Of a DNA stretch of 64,000 nt, positions 12,201 to 25,924 are shown piece after piece. Both the position numbers and the translations under genes were made by a program. Within the stretch, counting starts at the first letter, position 1. Each line of letters opens with the position of its first letter. A model generated the notes under the pieces. That model searched no databases, was not told the DNA's origin, and saw only the letters and a list, made by a program, of their open reading frames with translations. Source of the DNA: Stercorarius parasiticus (Eukaryota; Chordata; Aves; Charadriiformes; Stercorariidae); assembly GCA_013396915.1 (NCBI GenBank), contig VWZL01001987.1, positions 195,087-259,086 of the forward strand, given 5' to 3'.

Positions 12201-15200
12201 ATTTTCTCTTTCCACAAAGAGGAAGGCACTGGATCCCAAGTATTTGCAAACTGTAGAATACAGGTGCTACTGGTGGGAAAGATCTTGAGCTTTCACAAGT
12301 TTGGAAGACAATGGTCAGACCTGAAAGACACTGTCAAGCTCAAAGGCATGATGTGGAAGTAGCTCAAAATAATTCAAGAGTATAGTGAAACCTAAACCAC
12401 TGCTCGTTTTCCTCTGGATCTTTTAACAACAAATGCACTCAAACCAATTAATTCTATGTAAACAACTGAAACAGACCGACTCATTTGCATCAAGCAATAC
12501 GTTATTTGGGAAGGGCGTAAAGTCTCACTCCAAGGACAATGTTCTTACTCGCATTTAGCTGGAGGTGTAAAGAGAGCAAAAAGAAAACGTTAGCTGCAAG
12601 TTCTTAGGCTCTTGCTCTGCAAAGACCAGAAAGAAGGTGCCTTACTGCCAGCAGCACAGACAATGCTTCCTGGAAAACAATGTTCACCAAGAAAAAACCA
12701 AATTCTCACCTGTTCGGCTGTTTATAAAAAGGCACTGCCTACAGAAAAAGGTAAGAGAGACCCCAAACACCTTCTCAGGCTGACACAGAAAATGAAATCC
12801 ATGCTCCCTGCACCTCAGGCAGCCCACCATAGATTACCTTACTGTAACCCAGGAGGACGTCACGCCAGAATAGCGGCCGCTCTGCGTGAATGCCCACGTA
12901 CCTCCCCGGGCTTCAGGGGAAGGGACGGAGAAAAGGAGCCATTTCCACACGCACAGTCCCCAGGCCCTGGGCACGACGGCTGCTGCTCCCAGGCTGGAGT
13001 TCGTCAGGGCAAACCCCATTACATCCCATTATACTCCATTACAGCCCATGCTCCCTGCCTCCCAACCACAGGAATAACTTCAGAAGTAGACTTTAGTCCT
13101 TGAAAACCTTCCACTTGCCAAGGACAACGCAGCTGTCTTTACCTACAAGCAGAGGTTGCTATGACCACTGAATGATTTAAGTACATAAAATGCTACTGCT
13201 TTAGCAATAAAGATTACATGTTTCTATATCATCCACCAACTACCTCAAAGACTAGGGAATATGCTTACTTACTCCTAATTTTTTTATTTATAATTATGGG
13301 GAAATTAAAGCTAGCATCACACAGATCTTGGTCAAAACCCACGCTGTCTCGGAGTGTCCCCCTGCCCCAGGACTCCCACCTGGGTGCTGGGCGGCTCCAG
13401 CGGCCACGGGTCCCTGGGAGCCCAGCCTGGCCTCGCACCCCATCCCACCTCCTGCGGAGAGACGTGTGACAAGCCAGGAACTAGTCTGAATGCAAAGCAT
13501 TTACCCCCTTCGTTTGAATTAAGTTAAACCTCGTAATGGCCAGCGCCTCAGAGGAGGGGCGTGAGACCATTGATCGCGTTCCCAAAAACTGGAGCCTGAG
13601 GAGGAGCAGCGAAGGATGAAGTGCGGGAGATGAAATGTCCCTGTTGCAGTGGTAGCTCTGGGACAGCAGAGAGCACTAGTGCACACAGAAAGCAACACGG
13701 AGATCTTCTGAGTATCTCGTACTCACAAGTAGAAAGTAGATAAGCAGAACAGCAAACATGACTAACCATTTTCTTCGTGTGCAAAAAGAGCTAATAACAC
13801 GCAATAGGTTAGCACCAACAGTATCAATTATGCCACTTTAAAAAAAAACAGTATCTGCAACATATTAAAAGGTGTCACTTTAGGAAAACAATGTATATTT
13901 GATAGCCTAAGGGATAAGCTTCTCACAGGAACTTTATTTAGTGTTTAGAATTACCCTAACATTTGGTTCCAGAGAAGACAGGAGGAGCTGCTTGGGTGCG
14001 GGAAGCTTTGCTGTACCAAAGACCCCAACACCGCTAAGGGAACCCAAGAGATCCGGCCAAATCACAGTCAGTGACATGGATATTAAAAATAAAGTATAGA
14101 ACGTCAAAGAAATAAAAAGTTTATTTAAACACTGCATGAGATTTAAATTTGCTGGATGGATAACAGCATATTTGTATGAGTTTTTAATTGCAGACTACTA
14201 ACTCGTTCAAAAGAAACCAAAACGCAATCCTTAAAACTTCAACCAATATTTAAAATGATATGGTCACAGCTGTAGATAATACCTTGTGCTAGCTTTCCAA
14301 ACCGCAGCGGTTAGCCAAATTTCCCTTATCAGCATAAACACATAACCTGCGAATGACACATCATTCCTGCTGACGATGTTCTTGCCACTGTGGAGTGAAA
14401 GGTAAGTTTCGAGAACACGCCGTCCATCATTTATTTAGCCTAAACAGTATTAAATTCATACAAACTACCCAAACAATGCTCCGAAGGAGGTGGAATCTAT
14501 TACCATTACATCCTAATTCCCAGCAGCCAGCTCCATTTTCTGTCTGATTGCACAGAAGTGTCGGGATGCAGCATCTATCCATGTTACCGCCGGGTTACAC
14601 GGCAGTTTCAGTATAGTTACCACAGCCTAAATTCTCAAGACAAGGACACGCACAAATCTCCGTAACCCAGTAATTGAAAGAGCCAGGATGAAAGCGGAGT
14701 GCCCACAGCAGAATGGGTAGGGCACACAGGCAAGGTCACAGTGCTGAGCAGACAGGCAGGAGCTCCAGATCATCTCAGCCCTCAAGAGCAATAATCAGCA
14801 CATCTACAGGAACACAAGAACCTCCCCCTGGCCAACAGCCCGGCCCTCTCAGCTCTCACCCGGTCCTCTCAGGTATTTGCCTAATTCTGAACACCCTGGT
14901 GTGCCTGGACTTTCTCTGCTGTCTCATCCATACCTGTTGTTCCCTGGCAATCTCTTGGGCTACGGCAAACGGCTGATGAACTGACAGGTATTTTGTTCCC
15001 CGGCTCTGCCATCTCCACTTCTCCACACACTTCTGCTGGCGCTTAACGAAAAGGCCACGGGCTGGAGAGGAACACAGAGACAGGAGATACAATCACCTCC
15101 ACAGAAGCTGCCAAGCCTTTCCAAGCAAGCACCTTTCAGAAAGAGACACCAAACTCATGCGGTTTCTCAGAAACAACAAGCTTTCAGCAGCCGTGGTGGG

Positions 15201-18200
15201 ACACAGCAGTGTTTTCAACCCCAGCAGTTTGCCTCTCTGGCAGGAATAGTAATTTACTTTGGATTTCACAGGCAGGAGAAATAGCGCTCTAGAAACCAAT
15301 CCCATTGCCATGACTGTTTCTGCAAGCCATCCGTACGACCACCTTCTTCCCTAGGTCAGCACCTATTCTGAAATGCGTTATGTGGCTTCGTACTTCAAAA
15401 TAAGTTACTCTTCTCTGAATTTTAAGCAGCTCAACTTCCTATAAAAAAGGCCTGCCATAAAGACACTTTTGGTCCAGTAGCTCATTAGCAAGCCCAGCTC
15501 TCCCTACCGCTCCCCGTGTCTTTAGAATCACTGGAGAGAATGACTTCTCTTTGATTAGAGGAAAAACACCTCTTTCAATTTCTGCCAGAGTGCCTGAAAC
15601 CCAGCGTTGAATTTGGGATGGGGACCTAGTACTCATGCAAGACGAGCAATTGAGAGGTTCGTATCGGATGGAGAAAAAGCAATGACCAACTCCATACTAA
15701 ACTGGCTTGACAAACACCACTCAGCAGCATCGCTCAGGGCACTGCTTTCAAGCTCTCAATGGAAAGATGTTTTTCCACGACCTTTTAATTGAGATAATTT
15801 CACTGGCTGTTTATCACTGCTTCTTCCCATCCTCCCGGTCTGGGGAGGCTGAAGGCACAGGGGCCCTGGGCTCCCTTGCTCCCCTGTGCCATTTGCTGGG
15901 CTGGAGCCCTCGAGAGGCATTTTGGGTTTTCTTGGGATGCTTCAAGAATTACTATTTATTACACGCCTAAGATAACAAAAGGTTTTAATATGTAAGATTT
16001 GTAAAATGAGAAGTACAACGCCTGTTTGTGATGTGCTGAAAGCAGAACCTGGGAATGGGCCGTCAAACGGCACTTTGATGGGAGCAGTAAACCAAGAGCC
16101 GAGGGGGCTGGCCGGGTCCCCGCCAAGGGGAAGGCTCCCACAGCCAGGCATCAGAAGAGGAGAGCTTTGACAAAAATATTGGCACGAGGATAAAGAAACA
16201 TGGTTAAACCTTGGAAACACTGTACAAAAAGCAGTAAAGTTTATAAGCACTAACCATATGTGTACTGCAACACTGGAATAAGCTGAAGGTACGGCTAAAA
16301 TTGTCCGTCTGGGTGCCAGCAAAGCAAACCAGCAAAGACCGAGGGACTCCTACCACAGCCATCCTCCCTGAAGGCATCTTCCCAGGTAACCAACCACTGC
16401 TTGTAACACAACAAAGCAAGAACCTTAATACTTCTTTTTTTTATATAGATAGGCCTTTGTTGGCAGCTTTTATGACATTGAAATGTAAATGAATGCAAAA
16501 GGCTTCATTTTGGAATTTTGACTTAAAAAAACAGTTTAAAAGTAGAGACAACTTGCACTACTAATAAAACCTGTATTCTTATCCAGCTACAATATTGCAT
16601 TTCAGTCAGTAATCCTCAACTGTGAACTGTCTGTAAATACTTTATAAGCTTGTGGTAAGAATAAGGGGTAGCTCAAATAATTGAAACAAATATTTAGCAT
16701 ATGCCTGTGTTCCTTTTCCTCAGCCTGCTGTTTGCCCTGGCTCCCTTCCCAGCGCAAGCCCGTATTTAACAGCTCGTACAGTTCTGCTGAGGACACAGCT
16801 CCAGCGTCACCCAGCACTGCAGGACAGAAGCAAACGTCCCTTTCTTTAGCTGACCCGTCTGACCAGAAGCATTTAGCCAACAATACCCAGTGCATAACCT
16901 TATCTACCACGGTGACAGCTCTCCAATTGTGCTTACATTATCTGTGATACTACGTGTTCCGGCACGTGTTCTGTTGTGCAGCTAAGAACTTGCGATGAGC
17001 TGCTCGTCTCTCGAGCTAGAGTGAGGTTTCCGAGTGCTGCTTCTCTTCTGACACCTGGCCCGTGCCTGTAGCACGGGGACATCGCTACAATACCCTGCCC
17101 GGCAGTGGTTAGAGCCCAGGACCCATTTAAAGGCTTGCAAGTCTATTTCCTGCCATGTTTTACAGGTCAAATTGTAAGTATCATAAGCAATAACATTTCT
17201 TTTTTTTGATAGAAACTTATGTTTAACATTCTGGAAGACCTGCAACATGTGTGTGAAGTTCACAGCAACTTGGTGCATCACTGGCACGCATATTTTGAAT
17301 AATAGGGGCTTTTGAGGGCTACACAAGCGTCCATAGACGTGACCCGAGCCTCCCCGGCATCAGTGGCGAGCATTGATAACTTCAGCTGGCGTTGAAGCGG
17401 CTCGTGCGCGGGGACAGCAGCGCTCTGTGGGACATTAAGGCTGGCCCACTGTTTTCCACAGGCTGGAGCACAAAAACACTCTGAATGCCGCAGCTCTTGC
17501 GTTCCACTGAGCTGTGCATTGTCGCGCACAGCCTGCCTTTCCAGCAGGAACATTCTTGTCTCTGCTCACATTCCTGAAGTGGCATAGTGTCGCAATAAAA
17601 CTGTCCAAAATATATGTGGCAACTTTCACTGGTTTGGAATTTACTCCTCTTCACACACCATTAATGCTAAAAGCTGCACAGGACAGACAGATTTAACATA
17701 GAAGAATTTTATAATCCTTTAAAATTTCACCACATTGAGCCTGAAGTAAAACACATATTCTGTTACCAATATCCACTGACATCTCAGGTACTCTTTTTGA
17801 GTCTTCCAACCAGACTTAGCTCTAGCATATGTTAGTGCCACTTATTTCAACACTGAATTTTCTCCATTATTTCACTATAGCTTAAACACTCTTATGTTAT
17901 TTTCAATATACTTTTAATTCTTACTGAAAACTCAATCAATTTAAGAGGATGATAGGTCTGGAAGGCACCCAAACTTAACATCACCCTGTTGGACAAATAG
18001 GCTGTATACTTGCCTGGCTGTGAAAGGACTGCAACATTTCATTTAGTCCCATCTCTGTTAAAAAAACCCACATTGTTTAAGAGTTTCACTTAATACTTTT
18101 CCCAAATCAAAGCCTCATGAGCAGAGCACCCCAAGGGTTTATTACAGCACTGCTGCTAGAACATGCATTTCCTGCAGTAGCTAACAATGAACGTAGAAGA

Positions 18201-21200
18201 GCTTGTTAATCTTGTTTATTTTTAAGTCATGAATTTGGTCCATATGGCCCTTTGGTCTTTTGCCCCTCCTGAAATCATACACTGCAATCAGCGTAGTAAG
18301 AGGAGGGGAAAAAAAGTCTTCATTCAAGCCTTCGTTATCGCAAAACAGAAAAGCTGCATCGAGTAACAAATGGCATTTCCTGTATTTATATATATCACTG
18401 CACAAAGGTCTTTCAAGTGCTTCCCTTTGCAGCCTCTTCCAGTGCTCAAATAAATAGGTGTTTTCCTAGCCTGAGTGTTTTCAGTAGAATTCAATTATTT
18501 TCTTTTCAAAGAGAAGCGTTTCTTTTTCTTTTCATCCCCCTTCAAGCGTCCACATCTGTTTAATGCAGGAAGAAATACTTTAGAGTTGAATAAGTCCTAT
18601 ACCATGCTTAATTTGCCATACTGTTAAAATGTAAGTAATGACAGACTTCTTGAAGTCGAAGGAGTGGAGTATCTGCAGCCACACCTAGCTAAAGAAGTGA
18701 CTCATAACTTGGTTGTGACAGGTTTATACCTTTTCTTCTCCAGTGGAAAATGCACAAGTTGCAATTAAGATCTGGGTGAGGCTGGACAAACCCAAAAACG
18801 TTTGAATTATTCGGAAGTTTTAACTGAAGCTGCGCAGAGTGGAGCAGCTGCTGGGTGGGAATGAGACTCTGACATTTAACAAAGTGGCACAGAACAGAAA
18901 TGTTGCTATCACAGATATGACTAATTCACTTCTGTGTCTGACATCCGTCCTCTCCGAGTTCTGAAATCAAGATAATTTCTACTTTAATCCAAGAGAAGCA
19001 GAGGGATGATCAATTCCATTCAAACCAAATAACACCAGTTCCCTCCAAAGGTAACTTGAAAACGAATATTTTAGCGCAACGTTCATAGCTCATCAGCTGC
19101 ATAGGTCTTAAAATAGCGTAAAGGGCCATCTCTAGATGTACGGCACATCACAGAGAAGTGACACCGACTACCCCCCAAACCAAGCCTATTTAGGGAAGAG
19201 AGCACCGTGTGTTCAGGGAAGCTAGCTTCTGAACCACTAGTAGAAAACACAGCAAGTGACAAAACAAAGATTTATTTGTTGGTTGGTTTTTTTTTTACAT
19301 TAACAACATTGCCAACAATTGGCTCCCATTTTAAACTGAAAGACTACAATGACACACCTGGTTCCTTTTGATAGCTGCTCCAGCTGAGAAAGAACTGGAT
19401 AGCACCTCTGCAATGCCGAGCGCCTGGAACCGCCATGAACAAGCCCTGAAGCAAAATGGCAGGGACTGGCTCTGGGCAGGACAAAGCAAAGAACCACTTA
19501 TGTCAAAGGAAATAATAACCTTAAAGCTTACTGAGATCAACCTAATTTGAAACAAGACGGAATTCCTAGCTTTCATGCAAATAAACCCCACAACCCTCAG
19601 CAGTGCTGAGTAACAAGAAAAGCTGTGCAGGGGAAGGGAGGTCTTTTAAGGACTTTACCTGCCGGTGGGGAAAGCACGCACAGGAAACATCGTCTAGGGT
19701 TTGCTGGCACTTTCCCGCTTTGACAGAAAACTGAAACACAGGGAAAGATCCACATCTGCACAGAACATACTCTCTGAGCTCATCTTAGAACTAAAAATTA
19801 AGGGTGGCTCTGATCAAAGTGATTACAACCTCATTACGTTCAGAGATGTCCACAGCCCTACTTCATGTTCTCTATGCCTTAGCATGATTTGTATGAGCCA
19901 AATCAATGAGAGGAAAGAGTGCAAAAAGGTGCAAAACCATATGGAATTGTTGCAAGAATATTTTGCCAAATGTCCAACGATCCACAGCTGAGGAAGTAAC
20001 CTACCTTCAAGGAGAATCAAAAGCAACTATTACGCATTACCACCAACCACATTACTTCTGTAAAGAGGTACTATGGGCAGGAGACAGGAAAGAGGATCTG
20101 GAGGAAGGACGTAATTTTTGAAGAAAGCAGCTGAAAATACGGCTGCTATTATAGTGTTCTCCGCAGGGCTGCAGTAACCTGCACTGGAACCATCGGGGCA
20201 ACAGGCAGAGTTTTGATACCTGCTGACAGTGGTACCTGGAGAAACGGGGTTGTTAGCTCTCAGACAAGGGTTCCAGCTGCCTAGGCACCATCAGAGGCTG
20301 TGGAATGCCGACAAACAGTGGAAGGCTCCAATGCAGGAGGAGAAATGTGCCGGAGAGAGAGACTAGGGTACGCTGGTGGTGGTGTAGTGCTACAGCAAGC
20401 ACAGAATAAAATTAAATCAAGAAGCCAATTACCAACCATGAGGCCACATGGACTGAAATTACAAGCCAAACTACAAAGGCTGTAAGATTGATCAAAATTA
20501 CTGCCCGTCTGCCAGGACGGCAAAGCTGACTGCAATATCCCAAAGGGTAGCCAAGAGGAGAAAAGGGCAGGAAAGGCAAAGGTAAAGTCACCCATTATTT
20601 TCCCAATCTACACAGACTGGGCCACAAAGGCCAAAATAGGAGGTAATCTCCAAACTTAATCTTAGCTACTACCAACTACTGTTTTATGGAACAGCGAGTT
20701 ACTGCACAAAACAAGATGGAATCCCTGGCTCAGTCCTGAGTAAAATGCAAAAGCATTTTCAAATCCACACCAGTGTAATTTAGTAGAGAACTCTTGGGGC
20801 TCCTCAACCAGGCATACGCAGCAACCATTCCAAAGATCCTCTCCCAGCAGCAATGTCTCTGACATGACTGAAAAAGTGGTTTATATAGAAATGTTCACAG
20901 AGTGCTGAGAAGCTGCCTGAAGTTTTTGTTTCGCTCAAGATCTGTCCTTATAATGCCAGAGAGCAATTACTGGATCAGAGCATGAAAAACACAATAGAAC
21001 AGACATTTTCTTCAGTCAGGAGATGATTCAGCTATCAAAGAGTTTCTTTTGTTTCTATTTTGGGGAAAAAAAATCACTGCTTTCAGCTGTCTAAAGCTGA
21101 CATTCCCAAGGTATATTCATCATGGCTGTCGGCTGCAAAGGTCTCTGCAGTTCTTTCCTTCTCCTCACATTCCTTCCCCTCTAAACAACTGTGTGAAACG

Positions 21201-23280
21201 CCTGACAATACTCCTGGAACATAAGCAAGACAAGAAATCGTGACTAACTAGGGCACACTTTGCCTTTGCAGCTGTAAGCAGAGCAAAGCATATGCCATCA
21301 TCCCTTCCGCTCCCTCACACAGAAGCTATCCATAACACACCAACGAAATGCGCGGCAGCAGCCAAACTAGCGCTAGGAAAAAAAGGTTGTGCTGCTTCTT
21401 CCTGGAAGAGCTGCCCTCGCTGGTGCCGTGGATCAGCCGGGGCCAGGCTGGCCCAGGCAGCTGTGATATGTCACAGGGATTCTGCACGGGACGTACAGTC
21501 TGGGGGCAGCGAGGAAGGTGACGGTGCTGCCTGGAGGACTGGCGTTTTGGGAGAGGAGAAAGCCAAGAGAAAAGCTGAGCCACAAGTTTTAGGTCATTAG
21601 GCTGGACATGAAGAAAGGGACTTAACTCTATGGAGGGGCTGGGTTGCAAGGACACCCTGGTGCAGAAAAAGAGAGTCTAAATGACAATATTCCAGAGAGA
21701 GCAACATCTGTAGCTTTGGGACAGGTCTGAGAGCAGGCCTCCACCTACCACAGGGCGGAGGGCACAGACAACAAGGGCAGGAAACTGTTGGAGTTAAACA
21801 AAGACCAGTCCAAGGTTGAGGTCTAAAGTGCGGAATATGTTTATATACCATATTGATAAACACATTGTAAAAAAAAATACAGGTAATAAGACTGAAATAC
21901 AGGGCTAATAACTTACCATACCAACTTCTAAACCACAGATTTTCTCTGTAGTTTGGAACACTGACAGAAATTCCTTGGGAAAAAATCTGTTGCTCTTCTC
22001 ACCTAAGAATTATCAGATGTTTTTATGTCAGTTAGCATGTGCTATGTATCTATTAGTGAAATCTGAGTCTGTACGCCAACCAGTTGTATTTCACTCTATG
22101 ATAAATGCTATTTCTATGGCTTGCACTATGTTTTTTGAAAATATAAATACACTTTCAGCATGCTTTGTTTTCAAAGCAGTAGCAGTGAAAGACCGCTACC
22201 AAACCACCAGCAGAGTTCAGGGCTTCATTTAATCATAAACAGATAATGGGAAATACGATGAGAAACAACTGCTGATGAGTTGGCAGCAGCACTTCACACA
22301 GCATATGTCAAGGGGCACGAAGCAGCTGGCTGGGCAAGATACTATTTCGAGAGAACATTTGGAAACATCGTTGTCAGTTGCTTTTCTTGCAAAGTGTGGC
22401 AAGACCAAAGCGTCACTTTCTTCCAAGCACAACTCCTAAATGCATGACACTAAACCACTAAAGTGGAAACGGCCACCGCAAACACTCCCGCAAACGCTCT
22501 GTGCTTTAATTCTCAGAATTACACAAAAGTATTACACCCACCCCCATCCCCCTGCTTGTGCAACAGCCTCTCCCCCCGGGCTCCCAACGCACGGAGAGCT
22601 GAGCACAGGAACACTCTCCCAGCAACCCGATACAAGTGGCCAACACAAACTTCCAGGTAGAAGCGAGCACAGTAATACTTTAAGAAAGGCACACACCAGT
22701 ATCAAGACAACTCTGAAGAGGTTTATAAACTGCAAAACACCCAACAGATCACGGTGGGATGAGTCTTTTTCTATCAACACATGATTTTGAATTTGAGCTC
22801 CAAACTTCAGGAAGCTTGTAAAAACTAAATAGTTCCTTCATTTTAATGAACCTATTCTTTGAATATAATCAGTGAGGACAGGTGTATTCTGCATATGAAT
22901 TTAACTTTTTTTTTTTTTCAAAAAAAGCACTTCACAAGAATATAACAACACTTTAAAAAAGATCCTGCTCATAAAATCACATAGGTACACAGGAACTGAA
23001 CAAATGCACGCACCCATTTCAGGAGACTGACTTAATAGCTATTTTAACTTCAGTTTTCAAATTAGCAGAATACCTCAAAACAATTTACCTATATCAACAC
23101 TTGAATTCTCTCTCACATTATACATAGTCATTAACTTACATGAGTTTATGGCACATAAAGGCATCTAGTTCACTCCAAAAGCACATATTAGTGCACAAAC
23201 CTGGGCAGAAAAAAAACCTTAACCCCCATGCATACAAAAATACTAAGGTAAGAATTAAGACTGAACGCATATCGTAAAGT
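9255..23280. other. Gene-free intergenic stretch, 14 kb
   Basis: I find no recognisable exon, tRNA or young repeat. ORFs of up to 163 codons (12612-13103) do not resemble known proteins and are crossed by opposite-strand frames. Poly-A/T runs occur near 11486, 11838, 19289 and 22908. The stretch 11540-11770 looks like a candidate conserved element. In vertebrates TCERG1L is the neighbour on this side, but I see none of its WW or FF domain exons. Confidence 0.65.
13015..13050 (+). repeat. Short 10-bp tandem array (about 3.6 units)
   Basis: The units are cccattacat, cccattatac, tccattacag and cccatg. It is a small minisatellite-like run in intergenic DNA. Confidence 0.65.
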
Positions 23281-23470
23281 TCAGTCATCTTGGTTTGGAG
23301 GGACCTCCAGAGGCCATCTAGCCCAAAGCCCTTCTTAAAGCAGGGGCACTTTTAACAGGTAGATCAGGCTGCTCACGGCACTGGCCAGCCTTACAGCTAA
23401 TCTGAATTTCCCTTGCTGCAACTTGCATTGATTGACTTCAGCTGTGCATCACTGAGCAGCAGCTGTCCTC
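23281..23470 (-). repeat. Older, diverged CR1 fragment
   Basis: The wording tggtttggagggacctccag, aggccatctagcccaaagcc and gatcaggctgctcacggcac follows the antisense CR1 3' pattern but with many changes. This indicates an older copy than those at 6.6 and 9.0 kb. Confidence 0.75.
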
Positions 23471-25279
23471 CACCTTCCCCACAGTCACTCCCTAGATGGC
23501 TGAAGACATCCAAAACACAGACACAAGAGATATCCAAGTTTTATTTATGTTTAAAATTTTCCCATTACACATACAGCTCACCATAATGGCAACATGACGT
23601 ATGCGAAAAAGCTGGTAAGAATACTGAGTTTCTGCTCATTTTTTTATTTAACTTTCAAATTGATTTTTCTTGTTAAAAAATTCCTAGAAGCTCAGGCCAT
23701 AGACCTGATTCATGACTAGTAGCTGTCATCAAGATTTAAGCACACTCAAGCCAACCGTGTGGCATAAAACCTCCCCTCTCGGTTCGGTAACGGAACAAAG
23801 CCAGTGTTTACTTGATGCTGAAATAAGATTTCAAGGCATAATGCCTAGTCTGCGGTTGATCTGTACCTATTCTGCTCATAGCATGCATAAATTTAAATTT
23901 TTTATTTAGATATGTTTCTGTTGCTAATACAAAGCAATAAAAAACCCTTCAAAAATAAAAACTTCAAGACTGAGTTCATTTCAAAATGAAATTAATACTG
24001 TTTGGATTCCCATTAGTGAAATACTCTTCATATCTTGATACAAAAGTTTCAGGTATCCATAAAGTTATGACACATATAACATTAATTTTTTATATGGATA
24101 TAGCTGTCTAATCACTATGGGCTGAATGTGCAAGTCAATCAAAAAATAAAATGGACAGCTTTCAACAGACAAGTAGGAGTTTTGCTAAGCACAGAACTTG
24201 CCCCACAAGTTCTCTCTGCAGAGCAGAGACTAGATAATAAAATGCAATACCCCCTTCCCCTAAAAGATTACTATCCTATACTTACAAAGGAGACACACTC
24301 ACAAAAGTGAGGTGAAAATAATTTCATTTAAATTTTTAAATGCATAATACACTGCTTAAGGAATAAACAATGCAAATCAAATAATCAATTCATAAATGGA
24401 CAATGACATCATCCCATGAAATTAACTAAAGAAAACTTAAGCCAAATGCCTTTCTATATCTAAGGTATCTGGAAGGGGCTGGGAGCCTAGGGTAGAAATC
24501 ACCTCGAGAGGAACCTTACTGAACTCAGGCAAGCCAAGTCCTTTTGCAGAAAGATCCCGAGGCATCTACAGGTGAATATCAGCTCCATAAGAGAGGACGA
24601 CTCAGTGCAGAGTACTTTATTTAGTGTTATTTATCACTAACAAGACTCTTACTCTGTAAGGAAGAGGGTATACTTCTTTTCTCAAGGATCACAACTAACC
24701 AAGCCTCTGTTCATCAACCATTTTGCTTGTATTTCCTACAGCCAACATGATTTAGGAAACACCTAAGATTTAAGACATGCCAACTCAGACCCGTTACCTA
24801 TCTAAGCACTTAGCACTTCCCTAGAAGTAGGAAGGGCTTTAAAGTTGATGGTATACTACCAGGGCAGGGGGTTGGAATTAGATGACCTTTAAGGCCCCTT
24901 CCAACCCACACCGTTCTGTGATTCTTCTATGATTCTTGGGGACTTATAGGTCAAAAATGTATCAACGTAGGAGCTTGGGAAAAACACACAATTAATTTTG
25001 ATTTCTTTCTTTTTGCGATTTAGAGATAAAAATTGCATATTCACAGCTTTCAGCATCTATGCTGATTTAGAAAAAAAACAATCAGCATAAAATGCCAAAA
25101 CTAAACAGAGCATCAGTAATACTCACAGCTTACAAGACAGAGTGTACATCTGCAGCACACTGCCAGGAAGGGCTGCTACCTAAACACTTAAATGCTCCAA
25201 GGCACCAGGTGCACACAATTATACTCTATTTACAAGACACCAGCTGTATTTCCTAACACCATCACAGCTCCACCACCAC
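23471..25279. other. Intergenic upstream of the PPP2R2D CpG island
   Basis: The sequence is AT-rich apart from the CR1 tip at 24857-24940. I recognise no gene. Confidence 0.7.
24857..24940 (+). repeat. Short CR1 3' tip
   Basis: The wording cagggcagggggttggaatt, agatgacctttaaggcccct and the terminus gttctgtgattcttctatga is the last 80 or so bases of a sense CR1. Confidence 0.9.
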
Positions 25280-25630
25280 CTGGGCTTCAAAAATCCAGAC
25301 AGGGGACAGGGCCCACGGGCGACCTACCTGAAGAGGACTGTCCCTCACGCAATTCGGGTCTCCAAACTGCGCCCGGACCCTCCATAAGCCCCCGGGGAGG
25401 GGAGGCCGGGCCAGGCCAGCTCCCCTCCCCTCACGGCAGGCCGCGCGTGGTGACCCCTGACCTGCCCCCGGCTTTAGCACTGGCCGAAAGAGCAAACAGG
25501 CGAGAAGCGTGTTCATCATTTTGGAAAGCATCACAATTAAACGTCCGGGGGGAAACCAACTCAAAATAAATCAGAAGACATATCAACGAGGTCATTTCCA
25601 CAGCTCTCCCCAGCCAGGACCGAGGCCGCC

Positions 25631-25667
25631 ATGGCAGCGCGGGCCCGCCGCGCCCCTCATCCCAACG
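25631..25667 (+). CDS. Candidate alternative first coding exon of PPP2R2D
   Basis: An ATG in a strong Kozak context (gccgccATGg) opens 12 codons reading MAARARRAPHPN plus one base, followed by a consensus donor gtgagt at 25668. This phase-1 end matches the phase of exon 2 at 39878, so direct splicing would give MAARARRAPHPN-ADIIST in frame. Other B55 genes use alternative N-termini joined at this junction. It could also be chance in GC-rich DNA or part of the 5' UTR. There is no transcript evidence here. Confidence 0.3.
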
Positions 25668-25846
25668 GTGAGTTCGGAGCCCCCCGCCTGCCCGACGCCG
25701 CCTGAGAAGCGTCTCCGCGGCGCGGACCCCTTCATTCTCATCCTTCATCTTCCTCCTCATCCCCCGCCTCCCCTGCCCGCCGTGCCGTGCCGGCCTCCCC
25801 CGGCCGCCGCCCGCGCTCGCCCCCTCCCTGAGGAGCGCCGGGGCGA

Positions 25847-25854
25847 TGACGTCA
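25847..25854. promoter_or_regulatory. CRE palindrome TGACGTCA
   Basis: An exact eight-base CREB/ATF site sits in the CpG-rich promoter, 70 bases before the gap. Such sites are common close to transcription starts of CpG-island genes. Binding is inferred from sequence only. Confidence 0.6.
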
Positions 25855-25880
25855 CCGGATCAGGCCGACCGGCAATGGGC

Positions 25881-25888
25881 GCCATTTT
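25881..25888 (-). promoter_or_regulatory. YY1-like site (AAAATGGC on the minus strand)
   Basis: The minus strand reads aaaATGGCgcc, close to the YY1 consensus. YY1 sites of this kind tend to sit just downstream of a start in the orientation of transcription. Minus orientation would therefore fit a divergent transcript, or simply a non-oriented site. Confidence 0.4.
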
Positions 25889-25924
25889 GAAACCCCGAAA
25901 CCTCCCGCGGCGGCAGCTCCGTGC

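Noticed and set aside
12612..13103. 163-codon ORF in the upstream intergenic DNA
   Set aside because: It has no recognised domain. It contains a 10-bp tandem repeat and is overlapped by other frames on both strands.
17941..18065. Possible very old CR1 (gatgataggtctggaaggca)
   Set aside because: Only a few words resemble CR1, and I cannot align enough of it to support a call.
22900..22930. Poly-T/A runs here and elsewhere as retroposon tails
   Set aside because: No upstream retrocopy sequence or flanking duplications were seen. They are simple low-complexity runs.
1..25200. TCERG1L exons expected on this side from vertebrate gene order
   Set aside because: I looked for WW and FF domain motifs on both strands and saw none. 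In human the distance is hundreds of kb.
25431..25760. Minus-strand ORF starting in the CpG island, possibly a head-to-head gene
   Set aside because: The protein is not recognised, and divergent open frames are common in CpG islands. Only divergent non-coding transcription seems likely.
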